Source: Eubacteriaceae bacterium | GTDB lineage: Bacteria; Bacillota; Clostridia; Lachnospirales; Lachnospiraceae | Length of the DNA stretch: 64,000 nt | Assembly (NCBI GenBank): GCA_910574895.1 | Contig: CAJTDQ010000006.1 | Location: 127,344 to 191,343, forward strand | Direction: 5' to 3' | Part shown: positions 39,071 through 46,591 of the stretch, in pieces | Numbering within the stretch: position 1 is the stretch's first letter | Layout of the letters: each line of letters begins with the position of its first letter | Made by a program: the position numbers and the translations under genes | The notes under the pieces: model-generated | Told to the model about the DNA's origin: nothing | Database searches by the model: none | The model's input: only the letters and a program-made list of their open reading frames with translations

Positions 39071-39400
39071 TCACGTGCCTTCTCCTAAAACAAATACTCT
39101 ATAGTACATTTCCAGAGCCTCTAACAACTCCCTTTTGTCTAACTGAATCTGATGAATCTTGAGTCCGCTGCCAATCTCATCATACAAAATATCATCTTCA
39201 TTTGCATCCGTAATCAACTGTAAATATCCGTCTTCATCATATTCTAAAACTAAAGTCCCACCTACCTCTTCCGTAAACATCACACACATAATCTGCAGTT
39301 CCTGTTTTACCTGTTCGGGTAAGTTTTTAAACTTATCATTTAAATAGAACCTTTTTTCATAAGAATTCGCTCCACATAAAACTCTCTCTTCATTATACAT
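39071..39400 (-). CDS. Conserved small acidic protein (DUF6145-like)
   Basis: 109 residues, cytosolic and acidic (VCGAN near the start, then [21 protein letters not shown] and [13 protein letters not shown]). I believe it matches the DUF6145 family of Lachnospiraceae; no function known to me. It ends one base before coaX begins, so it heads the coaX-dusB-greA-lysS message. Confidence 0.65.
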   Translation of the reverse strand: MYNEERVLCGANSYEKRFYLNDKFKNLPEQVKQELQIMCVMFTEEVGGTLVLEYDEDGYLQLITDANEDDILYDEIGSGLKIHQIQLDKRELLEALEMYYRVFVLGEGT

Positions 39401-39460
39401 AATCCTGAACTCACTAACGTCCCAGACGCTCTTTCTATTTGTTTCTTATATAATAAATCC

Positions 39461-40375
39461 TTATGCTTTAATTGTCTCTGCCAATGCCTTCACACTGCCT
39501 GCAATCCCCTGAATCTCAGACGGAATGATAATCTTAGTCGCCTGACCGTCAGCTGCTGCAGCAAAAGCTTCCAAACTTTTCATTGTAAGAACAGCCTCAT
39601 CTGCGCCTGCTTCTTTAACAAGTTTGATACCTTCCGCTGTTGCCTGCTGTACTTTAAGAATTGCTGCTGCCTCACCTTCAGCCTCAAGCATTTTTTTCTG
39701 CTTTTCAGCATCAGCCTTCAATACTGCTGCTTCCTTATCAGCCTCAGCATTAAGAATCGCTGCTTCTTTCTTTCCTTCTGCAATCAATACTGCTGAACGT
39801 TTCTCACCTTCAGCTCTAAGAATCTGTTCACGCTTCTCACGCTCTGCTCTCATCTGTTTTTCCATTGCTTCCTGAATATCTCTTGGTGGAATAATATTCT
39901 TTAATTCTACTCTGTTTACTTTTATTCCCCAAGGATCTGTGGCAACATCCAACTCTGTACGCATCTTTGCGTTAATTGTCTCTCTGGATGTAAGTGTCTC
40001 ATCAAGCTCTAAATCACCAACAATATTTCTAAGTGTTGTCGCTGTAAGAGATTTGATTGCTACAATAGGATTTTCCACACCATAGGCAAAAAGTTTCGGA
40101 TCTGTAATCTGATAAAAAATAATTGTATCAATCTGCATTGTTACATTATCTCTTGTAATAACCGGCTGTGGCTCAAAATCTGCAACCTGCTCTTTTAGAT
40201 TCACTCTTCTTGAAACTCTGTCAAGAAATGGAACCTTAAAGTGAATACCTACAGACCATGTTTCTTTATAAACTCCTAATCTTTCAATAACATATGAATG
40301 TGCCTGTGGCACAATTTTCACACATGTCGAAACAACTGCAATTGCTATAACTAAAATAATAATTAAAAATGGCAT
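39461..40375 (-). CDS. SPFH/band 7 (stomatin-like) membrane protein
   Basis: 304 residues: one N-terminal membrane helix (FLIIILVIAIAVVST), band-7 domain (VPQAHSYVIERLGVY ... TRDNVTMQIDTIIFYQI ... NIVGDLELDETL), and an Ala/Glu/Lys coiled-coil (about 170-240) that drives oligomerization. An AGGAGG precedes the start. It follows an NfeD-type gene by 27 bases; the two families form membrane microdomain complexes. Confidence 0.95.
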   Translation of the reverse strand: MPFLIIILVIAIAVVSTCVKIVPQAHSYVIERLGVYKETWSVGIHFKVPFLDRVSRRVNLKEQVADFEPQPVITRDNVTMQIDTIIFYQITDPKLFAYGVENPIVAIKSLTATTLRNIVGDLELDETLTSRETINAKMRTELDVATDPWGIKVNRVELKNIIPPRDIQEAMEKQMRAEREKREQILRAEGEKRSAVLIAEGKKEAAILNAEADKEAAVLKADAEKQKKMLEAEGEAAAILKVQQATAEGIKLVKEAGADEAVLTMKSLEAFAAAADGQATKIIIPSEIQGIAGSVKALAETIKA

Positions 40376-40402
40376 ATCTATTTCCTCCTAATAATTTATT
40401 TG

Positions 40403-40837
40403 CTATTTGTTCTCTGTCTCTTTTACTATAACCTTTACACCTTCAACTGATACTACTTTCACCAAAGTTCCTGCTTTTATCACTTCATTCTGTTGACTTC
40501 TAGCCGTCCACTCCACTCCGTCAATTTTTACTATTCCTTTGGCATTAATATTATCAATATCAGATATTACTTTTCCAATCTTACCTTCAATAGACTCTAC
40601 ATTTGTTTTCTCTGCTTTGTTATTTATATGCTTCACTGCTATCGGTCTTAATAAAATAAGAACAACTGCTGTTACAATTATAAAAACAAATGCCTGTATG
40701 ATCCAGTTTCCTGTAATCAGTGATGTAACACAAGCTGCCAATGCACCTATGGCAAACCATATACAGGTCATTCCCAAAGACACCAGTTCCAGTGCTGCAA
40801 AGATTACAAACACAATTAACCAGCCAATATAATTCAT
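40403..40837 (-). CDS. NfeD-family membrane protein
   Basis: 144 residues. Four membrane helices (WLIVFVIFAALELVSLG, CIWFAIGALAACVTSLI, IIQAFVFIIVTAVVLILL) then the soluble OB-fold characteristic of NfeD (GKVISDIDNINAKGIVKIDGVEWTARS with VKVVSVEGVKVIVK). Partner of the SPFH gene that follows in the same transcript. Confidence 0.93.
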   Translation of the reverse strand: MNYIGWLIVFVIFAALELVSLGMTCIWFAIGALAACVTSLITGNWIIQAFVFIIVTAVVLILLRPIAVKHINNKAEKTNVESIEGKIGKVISDIDNINAKGIVKIDGVEWTARSQQNEVIKAGTLVKVVSVEGVKVIVKETENK

Positions 40838-40910
40838 ATGTCCTCCTTCCTCTTAATCACTAGTATACATGATAGCATAAGTATAGAACAAACTGCCCTG
40901 CAAAGCAAGC

Positions 40911-40942
40911 AAAAAAGAAACCCTGATTTCAGGATTTCTTTT
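40911..40942 (-). terminator. Terminator of the SH3-domain gene
   Basis: AAAAAGAAACCCTGA pairs with TCAGGATTTCTTTTT with one mismatch; on the minus strand it ends in T6. It lies directly after the stop codon at 40946. Confidence 0.85.
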
Positions 40943-40945
40943 TGT

Positions 40946-41401
40946 TTATTTTTTAATTTCTACAAACTCTGTTTTCACAAATCCATTGTTCCCATTATAA
41001 TCAATCTCAATCCATTCACTGTCCTGAGATATAATCTGAAACATCTCACCCTTATCGACAATTCCCAATGCTTCTGCCTCTTGTGATGCCTCACTTCTTA
41101 CATTCAAAGCATCAACCTGAATAACAACTTTACTGCCTGATTCATATTCCTGTTTCTTTGTTGATGTATTGACTTTCTCATCTTTTGCTGCCACCTTATA
41201 AGTATCCTTATCTTTCATGGCGATGGACTCTTTTTCTGTAACTGCCAGTTGTGAATCATCAATAAAAACAACTTTATCGGTTCTGCTAACAACAGAAGCG
41301 ATAGTTACAATAGAAGCTATGGCAAATATTCCAATATATATCATCAGATTGCCATGTTTATATATGTTTCTTTTTAATCTTTTTTTCATATATTTATTCA
41401 T
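40946..41401 (-). CDS. Membrane-anchored bacterial SH3-domain protein
   Basis: 151 residues. A short basic cytosolic part, one helix (LMIYIGIFAIASIVTIASV), a linker and a C-terminal SH3b domain (VVIQVDALNVRSEASQEAEALG ... WIEIDYNGNNGFVKTEFV) that usually binds cell wall peptides. Single gene with its own promoter and terminator. Confidence 0.88.
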   Translation of the reverse strand: MNKYMKKRLKRNIYKHGNLMIYIGIFAIASIVTIASVVSRTDKVVFIDDSQLAVTEKESIAMKDKDTYKVAAKDEKVNTSTKKQEYESGSKVVIQVDALNVRSEASQEAEALGIVDKGEMFQIISQDSEWIEIDYNGNNGFVKTEFVEIKK

Positions 41402-41451
41402 TCAATCTACCTGTCACATAAACATTTTTATACACATATACTTTACATAAA

Positions 41452-41480
41452 ATACTAACAGAGTTTCGACACAAAGTCAA
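41452..41480 (-). promoter_or_regulatory. Candidate promoter of the SH3-domain gene
   Basis: On the minus strand TTGACT (41475-41480), a 17-base spacer and TAGTAT (41452-41457), 50 bases upstream of the start. The rest of 41402-41782 is AT-rich and gene-free. Confidence 0.5.
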
Positions 41481-41782
41481 ATTATTCTACTTATCTTTTA
41501 CATTTTTTTCCTATATTGTGTTTTTTTATTATTTATTTTGTTGTGATTATTTACAAATAAATTTCATTAACTGAATTTGTATTCATATATTTTTATTATT
41601 TTCTAATAATATCTGAAACAAATTTGTAGATTTTTCATAAACTTTTTCTAAAACATTGCATATTTTAATATGTAGTTGTATGATACATTTTGTGAAAAAC
41701 ATTCATATTATTGGGTTGATAAATACGAACTCATTTTACTAGACTTGAATCGACCTACTTAAATTTAAGGAGGATTAAAATT

Positions 41783-42205
41783 ATGGCAACAGCAAAAAAA
41801 GACGCTGTAAAAACAACAGCTGCTAAAACTACAGCCAAAAAAGTTGAAGAAGCGCCAGTAAAAAAAGCTGCTACAACTGTTAAGACTACAAAAAAAGCTG
41901 AAACTAAGACACCTGCTAAATCTACAGTAAAAAAAGAAGAGGCTAAAGCAGTGACTAAAGCTACTGTTAAGAAAGCAGCTACTAAAACTGCTACAAAAAA
42001 AACTGCCACTAAAAAAGAAAATAACTTATTTGTTCAATTCCATGGAATGGAATTTGACACAAAAGAAATTGAGAAAGCAGTAAAAGATGATTACAAGGCA
42101 AAAAATGGTAAGAAGACAATGACTTCTGTATCAATTTATGTAAAACCGGAAGACATGAAAGCTTACTATGTTATTGACGGAATCATCGGAGATGTAGCTT
42201 TATAA
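41783..42205 (+). CDS. Ala/Lys/Thr-rich DUF6465-like protein
   Basis: 140 residues in two parts: residues 1-77 are a repetitive basic tail (AAKTTAKKVE, KKAATTVKTTKKAETK, KKAATKTATKKTATKK) like histone H1 or bacterial Hc1 tails, and residues 78-140 a compact domain (NNLFVQFHGMEFDTKEIEKA, VSIYVKPEDMKAYYVIDG) that I recall as DUF6465. DNA binding through the tail is likely but inferred. AAGGAGG precedes the ATG. Single gene with a strong terminator, pointing to high expression. Confidence 0.8.
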   Translation: MATAKKDAVKTTAAKTTAKKVEEAPVKKAATTVKTTKKAETKTPAKSTVKKEEAKAVTKATVKKAATKTATKKTATKKENNLFVQFHGMEFDTKEIEKAVKDDYKAKNGKKTMTSVSIYVKPEDMKAYYVIDGIIGDVAL

Positions 42206-42218
42206 AAAACATATATGT

Positions 42219-42253
42219 AAAAAAGAACCTTACAAATTGTAAGGTTCTTTTTT
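42219..42253 (+). terminator. Terminator after the DUF6465-like gene
   Basis: AAAAAAGAACCTTA pairs perfectly with TAAGGTTCTTTTTT around CAAATTG. Works in both directions, also serving the converging DUF1858 gene. Confidence 0.92.
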
Positions 42254-42303
42254 TACACAAAAATCAGTTTTCATTTTAATATTTTATAGAAAAGATACAA
42301 TTA

Positions 42304-42528
42304 TTATATTTCTTCCTCGGATGTTTCTACACTTTCTACAAAATCATTTAATTTCTTTGCCAGAACATCAGCATCAAGCCCATGTACCATACATGCCTCT
42401 TCTAATGATTCTCCCTGTGATGCAGGACATCCAATACAATGCATTCCCTCATTTAATAAAATCGGTACGCATCCCATATTTACCTGAATAATATCTGCAA
42501 TAATCATGTCTTTCGTTATTTTTGCCAT
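42304..42528 (-). CDS. DUF1858 small protein
   Basis: 74 residues. Pattern of DUF1858: ITKDMIIADIIQVNMGCVPILLNEGMHCIGCPAS, with a CxxC pair (CIGC) and GLDADVLAKKLNDF. These proteins accompany hybrid-cluster and other redox enzymes in anaerobes; function unproven. AGGAGG-like site before the ATG. Confidence 0.88.
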   Translation of the reverse strand: MAKITKDMIIADIIQVNMGCVPILLNEGMHCIGCPASQGESLEEACMVHGLDADVLAKKLNDFVESVETSEEEI

Positions 42529-42623
42529 TTTCCTAACCTCCTAAATGTTGCTTCTTATTATATTACCATTTTCGGTATTTTTTATTTACGCTTGTTCACA
42601 ACCGCCAAAAATCCTTGACCAAT

Positions 42624-43145
42624 TTATACAGTCTCCGGTTTCTGGTATTCTACTCCAAACGTCTCAACTGTTACTTTTTTCATTTTCTGTTCTTCTAATG
42701 GTTTATCCATATAATCTGTTGCCACAGATGCAATCTTATCCACTACTTCTATACCTTCAATGACCTTACCAAACCCTGCGTACTGTCCATCCAAATGAGG
42801 TGATGTTTCATGCATAATAAAAAACTGAGAACCGGCGGTATCCGGCATCATAGTTCTTGCCATAGATAAAACGCCCTTTGTATGTTTTAAATCATTCTGA
42901 AAACCATTTCCTGAAAACTCTCCTTTAATGGAATATCCCGGACCACCTACACCAGTACCCTCTGGATCTCCACCCTGAATCATAAAGCCTCTTATGACTC
43001 TATGGAAAATAATCCCATCATAATATCCTTTCTTAATCAGGCTGATAAAATTATTTACAGTATTCGGTGCTATCTCAGGATATAATTCTGCTTTCATTAT
43101 ATCTCCACTTTCCATTTCAATAGTTACAATTGGATTTTGTGCCAT
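42624..43145 (-). CDS. Cyclophilin-type peptidyl-prolyl isomerase
   Basis: 173 residues starting MAQNPIVTIEM at 43145; the frame extends nine codons upstream but AAGGAAA lies correctly only for this ATG. Active-site segments are intact: IIFHRVIRGFMIQGGDPEGTG (Arg and Phe of the site), SMARTMMPDTAGSQFFI and HLDGQYAGFGKVIEG. No signal peptide, so it acts in the cytosol. Confidence 0.95.
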   Translation of the reverse strand: MAQNPIVTIEMESGDIMKAELYPEIAPNTVNNFISLIKKGYYDGIIFHRVIRGFMIQGGDPEGTGVGGPGYSIKGEFSGNGFQNDLKHTKGVLSMARTMMPDTAGSQFFIMHETSPHLDGQYAGFGKVIEGIEVVDKIASVATDYMDKPLEEQKMKKVTVETFGVEYQKPETV

Positions 43146-43532
43146 ATCTCTATTTTCCTTTCTACTTATCATTAATAATTTTTATCTATAAATATAATAA
43201 AAAACTAACCTATTTCTCATTTGCCATAAATATGTACTTAATTCTTTATTATAACGGATTTATTGTAACACACTGAAATCATTTGTTCAATTCCTAAGAA
43301 TTCATAAATTCGAATTACTTTTTTTTGATTTTTAGTACTTTATAATAAAAACAAAAGGGACCAATCATACAATTGTTCCCTTCATCTATCACCGTTTTAC
43401 ATCACGACCCAAACGGCTTCAAAACTCATTTAACCCCGAAAGAAACTATATCATTGTTTCTACGTAATTACAACTATTTTTGTACGACTTATTTCGACAC
43501 TTTCTTTCATGCTTTATCCCATATACACTGGG

Positions 43533-43567
43533 TTTATGGGGCATGATAATTTACATCTTGTTCATAA
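43533..43567 (+). repeat. 35-bp dispersed repeat, copy 1
   Basis: TTTATGGGGCATGATAATTT onward; 34 of 35 bases equal to 44804-44838. In both, the beginning forms a hairpin with an upstream CCCATA or CCCCATAAA. The spacer 43173-43738 is otherwise without a gene. Confidence 0.75.
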
Positions 43568-43738
43568 CTTTTGCCCTGTTATAATAGTAAGATTCCCGCC
43601 TTTTTGTAGGCTACCCGTAAGCTACGAGCGTGATTTTATGTTCATTATTGTGATGTATATAAAAAAAACTGCTCAACAACAGAGCAATTTCTTCTTATTT
43701 TAGTTTTTATAAATATGTATTTAAGCTGCTAAACTTAC

Positions 43739-43888
43739 CTAGAATTTTTCTACTTTTGGGCTGATTTTATGACTGTCCAAATATTCTACAATCAACCTCT
43801 TATAATCCTCCAAATCTAATTGTTTCACAATCTGATAAATCTCATCTATACATCTATCTTGAATCTCTTTACACTTTTCCCCCTCCAT
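43739..43888 (-). CDS. Very small acidic/basic helical protein
   Basis: 49 residues from MEGEKCKEIQDRC, chosen because TTGGAGG lies eight bases before this ATG although the frame extends upstream. Sequence is amphipathic helix (CIDEIYQIVKQLDLEDYKRLIVEYLDSHKIS). No family recognised. It lies between two copies of the 35-bp repeat. Confidence 0.5.
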   Translation of the reverse strand: MEGEKCKEIQDRCIDEIYQIVKQLDLEDYKRLIVEYLDSHKISPKVEKF

Positions 43889-44162
43889 TCTCAGCACCTC
43901 CAATGCTTTGTTTTCATACTCAAATTGATGTGCTTTTAAAACAAAAAAGCAGTTATTGCGCAAAATACAACAACTGTTCAAATTTAATCCATCTCTATAT
44001 AGTATACATTTTAAATTCCCCTTTTTCTCTATTTTTTCAATAAGTTTTTTATAAGGACATTATACTACATAACTCTTTCATTTTTTACTGGTTAGTATTG
44101 GTAATTTAGGAGCAAAAATAAGCCCTCAGGATTGCTCCTGAGGGCTGCTTCGTGTTATTAAT

Positions 44163-44453
44163 TTACTTATGGAATATTGAATGTTCAGTATATGTTTTTC
44201 CTGTTGGTGCTTCAACTAAGATAGCATTACAATCCATACACCTTTTAGTAATTTTGTATTGCATATATGCATAAACAGTGCACCCTGATTTTCCACTACA
44301 GGGAGACGAGCCCATATACTTGTAATAATATTCTTCGACAGGTCCTCTCCTTCCATGACTACATGCTGCTGAAACTGATGTAGGCGCTACCGTTGTAAAT
44401 AATATTGCTGTCATCATTACAATTGCACAAGTTTTTTTAATTACATTTTTCAT
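44163..44453 (-). CDS. Small secreted cysteine-containing protein
   Basis: 96 residues. Signal peptide (KKTCAIVMMTAILFTTVAPTSVSAA), then about 66 residues with six cysteines (ACSHGRR, SSPCSGKSGCTV, RCMDCNA), the last a CxxC knuckle. GGAAAGGAAT lies before the start. I do not recognise it; an extracellular disulfide- or metal-stabilised protein is likely. Confidence 0.6.
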   Translation of the reverse strand: MKNVIKKTCAIVMMTAILFTTVAPTSVSAACSHGRRGPVEEYYYKYMGSSPCSGKSGCTVYAYMQYKITKRCMDCNAILVEAPTGKTYTEHSIFHK

Positions 44454-44803
44454 AGTTTAATTCCTTTCTTTTTAAAATACTTCCTACTAGTTACAATGTG
44501 TTATGCATAACATTTATAAAACTCTCAGTATTGGTTGCGCTGCCAAAAGAGTTTTATCCGAATCTGATAATATTATTTTATATTGTTATAACACTTATAG
44601 CAAGAAGTTTTCTCCAACATCTTTCGACGAGTTTCGACAGATTACAACAAATAAAAGGAAAACCTATTTCTACTTTTTCATAACTCTTTGCTTCATGATT
44701 CACAACACCACCTAAGACACGAACATCCTCCATATAATATTACAAACAAGATTTTATATGCGCTTTATAATTTTAAAAATTAAAAACCCCCATAAACACT
44801 ACA

Positions 44804-44838
44804 TTTATGGGGTATGATAATTTACATCTTGTTCATAA
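44804..44838 (+). repeat. 35-bp dispersed repeat, copy 2
   Basis: Same as 43533-43567 with one C-to-T change, preceded by CCCCATAAA-CACTACA which pairs with its TTTATGGGG. The spacer 44454-45072 holds this and two hairpins but no gene. Confidence 0.75.
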
Positions 44839-44941
44839 TCTTTTTACAATGAAAACACTCTTTTTTCACGAATTCAAATTATGATATAAACATAAACAAA
44901 AGTTACTATACATTTTGTTTATGTTTTTCATAATTTTTTTA

Positions 44942-45018
44942 GAATCGGATTTATCCGATTCCCTCCCTTTTTTATTATTAGAATATATTTGCGGAAAGGA
45001 TGCAGAAATGCATCCTTT
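44942..45018 (+). terminator. Two consecutive hairpins
   Basis: GAATCGGA-TTTA-TCCGATTC (44942-44961) followed by a T-rich tract, then AAAGGATGCA-GAAA-TGCATCCTTT (44995-45018) followed by TT. The second lies 55 bases after the end of the antiporter gene on the opposite strand. Confidence 0.7.
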
Positions 45019-45072
45019 TTCGTGTATAAACCAACTTTTTTAATAGAGTATATTATTCAATTATTTAATTGT

Positions 45073-46086
45073 CTAAACACAGTATTGTCTACAGATAATA
45101 TATATCATATATGCAGCATACATCAATACCAACAGTATCCCTTCTTTTCTTTTTATCGTTTTCTGTGTATTCGAAACGATAAATACAATTACTGTACTAA
45201 CCAGAACAATCACAGCATCCATCACATTCATCATTGTAACCGATACTGGCGATATTACCGCTGCTGCCCCCAGTACAAGCAAAATATTTGCTATATTAGA
45301 CCCTACTACATTACCAATAGCAAGATCAGCTTCTCCTTTTCTTGCCGCTACTACTGAAGTTACCAACTCCGGAAGTGATGTACCGAGAGCTACAACCGTT
45401 AATCCAACTAAGGTCTCACTCATTCCTGCTGCAAGAGCTAATCCTTTTGCACTATCCACAACTAATTCACCACCAGCTACTATGGCAAGAATACCTCCAA
45501 TTATAAAAATTGCACATTTTCCATTGGATAATATCTCCCCATCCTCTTCTTCTGCCACTCGTTGTTTTAAAGCATATCTGACCGTCCATATAATAAATCC
45601 CGCAAATAGAACCAACAAAAGAAAGCCATCCATTCTACTCACTTCGCCAACAAGCATATTACCATTTTTAAAATCAAAAACATTTATTTTTTCTAGAATA
45701 TCACCAAACCACAGTTTATCGGCTGTCAAAAAAATTAATACTGCTGATATTATCGTTAATAGCGGAAACTCTCTCTGTAAAACGGATTTTTTCACATTAA
45801 TATTAGTAAATAATGCTGTTATCCCCAGAACCATTAACAAATTAAAAATATTTGATCCCACAACATTACTTACAGCAATTGTGTTTGACTGTTTTAATGA
45901 AGCCAGCGAACTAACTGCTAATTCAGGTAATGATGTTCCCACTGCCACAATTGTCAACCCGACTACAATTGATGGAATCTTTAATTTCTTTGCAATTGCC
46001 ACACTACCATCTACAAAATAGTCTGCCCCTTTTATCAGCAAAACAAATCCGGCTAACAAAAAAACAATATCAAACAATATTTTCAT
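45073..46086 (-). CDS. Ca2+/Na+ exchanger (CaCA family, YrbG-like)
   Basis: 337 residues, about ten membrane helices. The duplicated alpha repeats are intact: VGLTIVAVGTSLPELAVSSLAS ... SNVVGSNIFNLLMVLG and VGLTVVALGTSLPELVTSVVAARKG ... GNVVGSNIANILLVLG, which form the cation site. A central hydrophilic loop carries GEVSRMDG. Single gene. Confidence 0.95.
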   Translation of the reverse strand: MKILFDIVFLLAGFVLLIKGADYFVDGSVAIAKKLKIPSIVVGLTIVAVGTSLPELAVSSLASLKQSNTIAVSNVVGSNIFNLLMVLGITALFTNINVKKSVLQREFPLLTIISAVLIFLTADKLWFGDILEKINVFDFKNGNMLVGEVSRMDGFLLLVLFAGFIIWTVRYALKQRVAEEEDGEILSNGKCAIFIIGGILAIVAGGELVVDSAKGLALAAGMSETLVGLTVVALGTSLPELVTSVVAARKGEADLAIGNVVGSNIANILLVLGAAAVISPVSVTMMNVMDAVIVLVSTVIVFIVSNTQKTIKRKEGILLVLMYAAYMIYIICRQYCV

Positions 46087-46250
46087 CTCTCTTACCTTCT
46101 TTTATCATAATAGTACTATTCTATCTAATTCACTTATTTTATGCAATACAAAACTTGTCTGACAAAGCAGACGAAATCGTTCTCAACAGCTATTATAATT
46201 AATTGTTGTCGATTTTTATACATCCTAACTTTTAATCTAGTAGACTTCGC

Positions 46251-46511
46251 TCCTTCTCGCTGATTTGGCTCACCTCTGACTCTCTCTTCTGCTTTATAAA
46301 GTTCAGCCATCAGCTCGATTCCGCTTCGCTCCTTCTCACTGATTTGGCTCACCTCTGACTCTCTCTTCTGCTTTATAAAGTTCAGCCATCAGCTCGATTC
46401 CGCTTCGCTCCTTCTCACTGATTTGGCTCACCTCTGACTCTCTCTTCTACTTTATAAAGTTCAGCCATCAGCTCGATTCCGCTTCGCTTCTTCTCGCTGA
46501 TTTGGCTCACC
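46251..46511. repeat. 79-bp tandem repeat, 3.3 copies
   Basis: Units begin at 46251, 46330, 46409 and a partial one at 46488, with only a few base changes. Period 79 is not a multiple of three, so it is not a coding repeat. Each unit contains CTTTATAAAGTTCAGCCAT, whose complement recurs at 46580-46596 at the end of the glutamine synthetase gene. Confidence 0.9.
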
Positions 46512-46515
46512 ATAT

Positions 46516-46578
46516 ACAAAAAACATCAGGGATTCAAAGTCCTGCAAGCAGTACTTGTGAATCCCTGATATTTTTTGT
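46516..46578 (-). terminator. Terminator of glnN
   Basis: ACAAAAAACATCAGGGATTC with its near-perfect partner ending at 46578 forms a stem of about 20 bp just after the stop codon; on the minus strand it ends in a T6 tract. Confidence 0.85.
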
Positions 46579-46591
46579 GCATGGCTGAACT

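Noticed and set aside
41755..42009. 84-codon hydrophobic minus-strand frame
   Set aside because: Mirror of the Ala/Lys-rich coding repeat of the DUF6465-like gene.
43843..44040. Possible CRISPR or tRNA signal in AT-rich spacers
   Set aside because: No regularly spaced repeats of 25-40 bases and no cloverleaf with a GTTCGA-type arm was found in this or any other spacer.
46134..46352. 72-codon minus-strand frame in the 79-bp repeat array
   Set aside because: It reads through a tandem repeat whose period is not a multiple of three and has no ribosome site.
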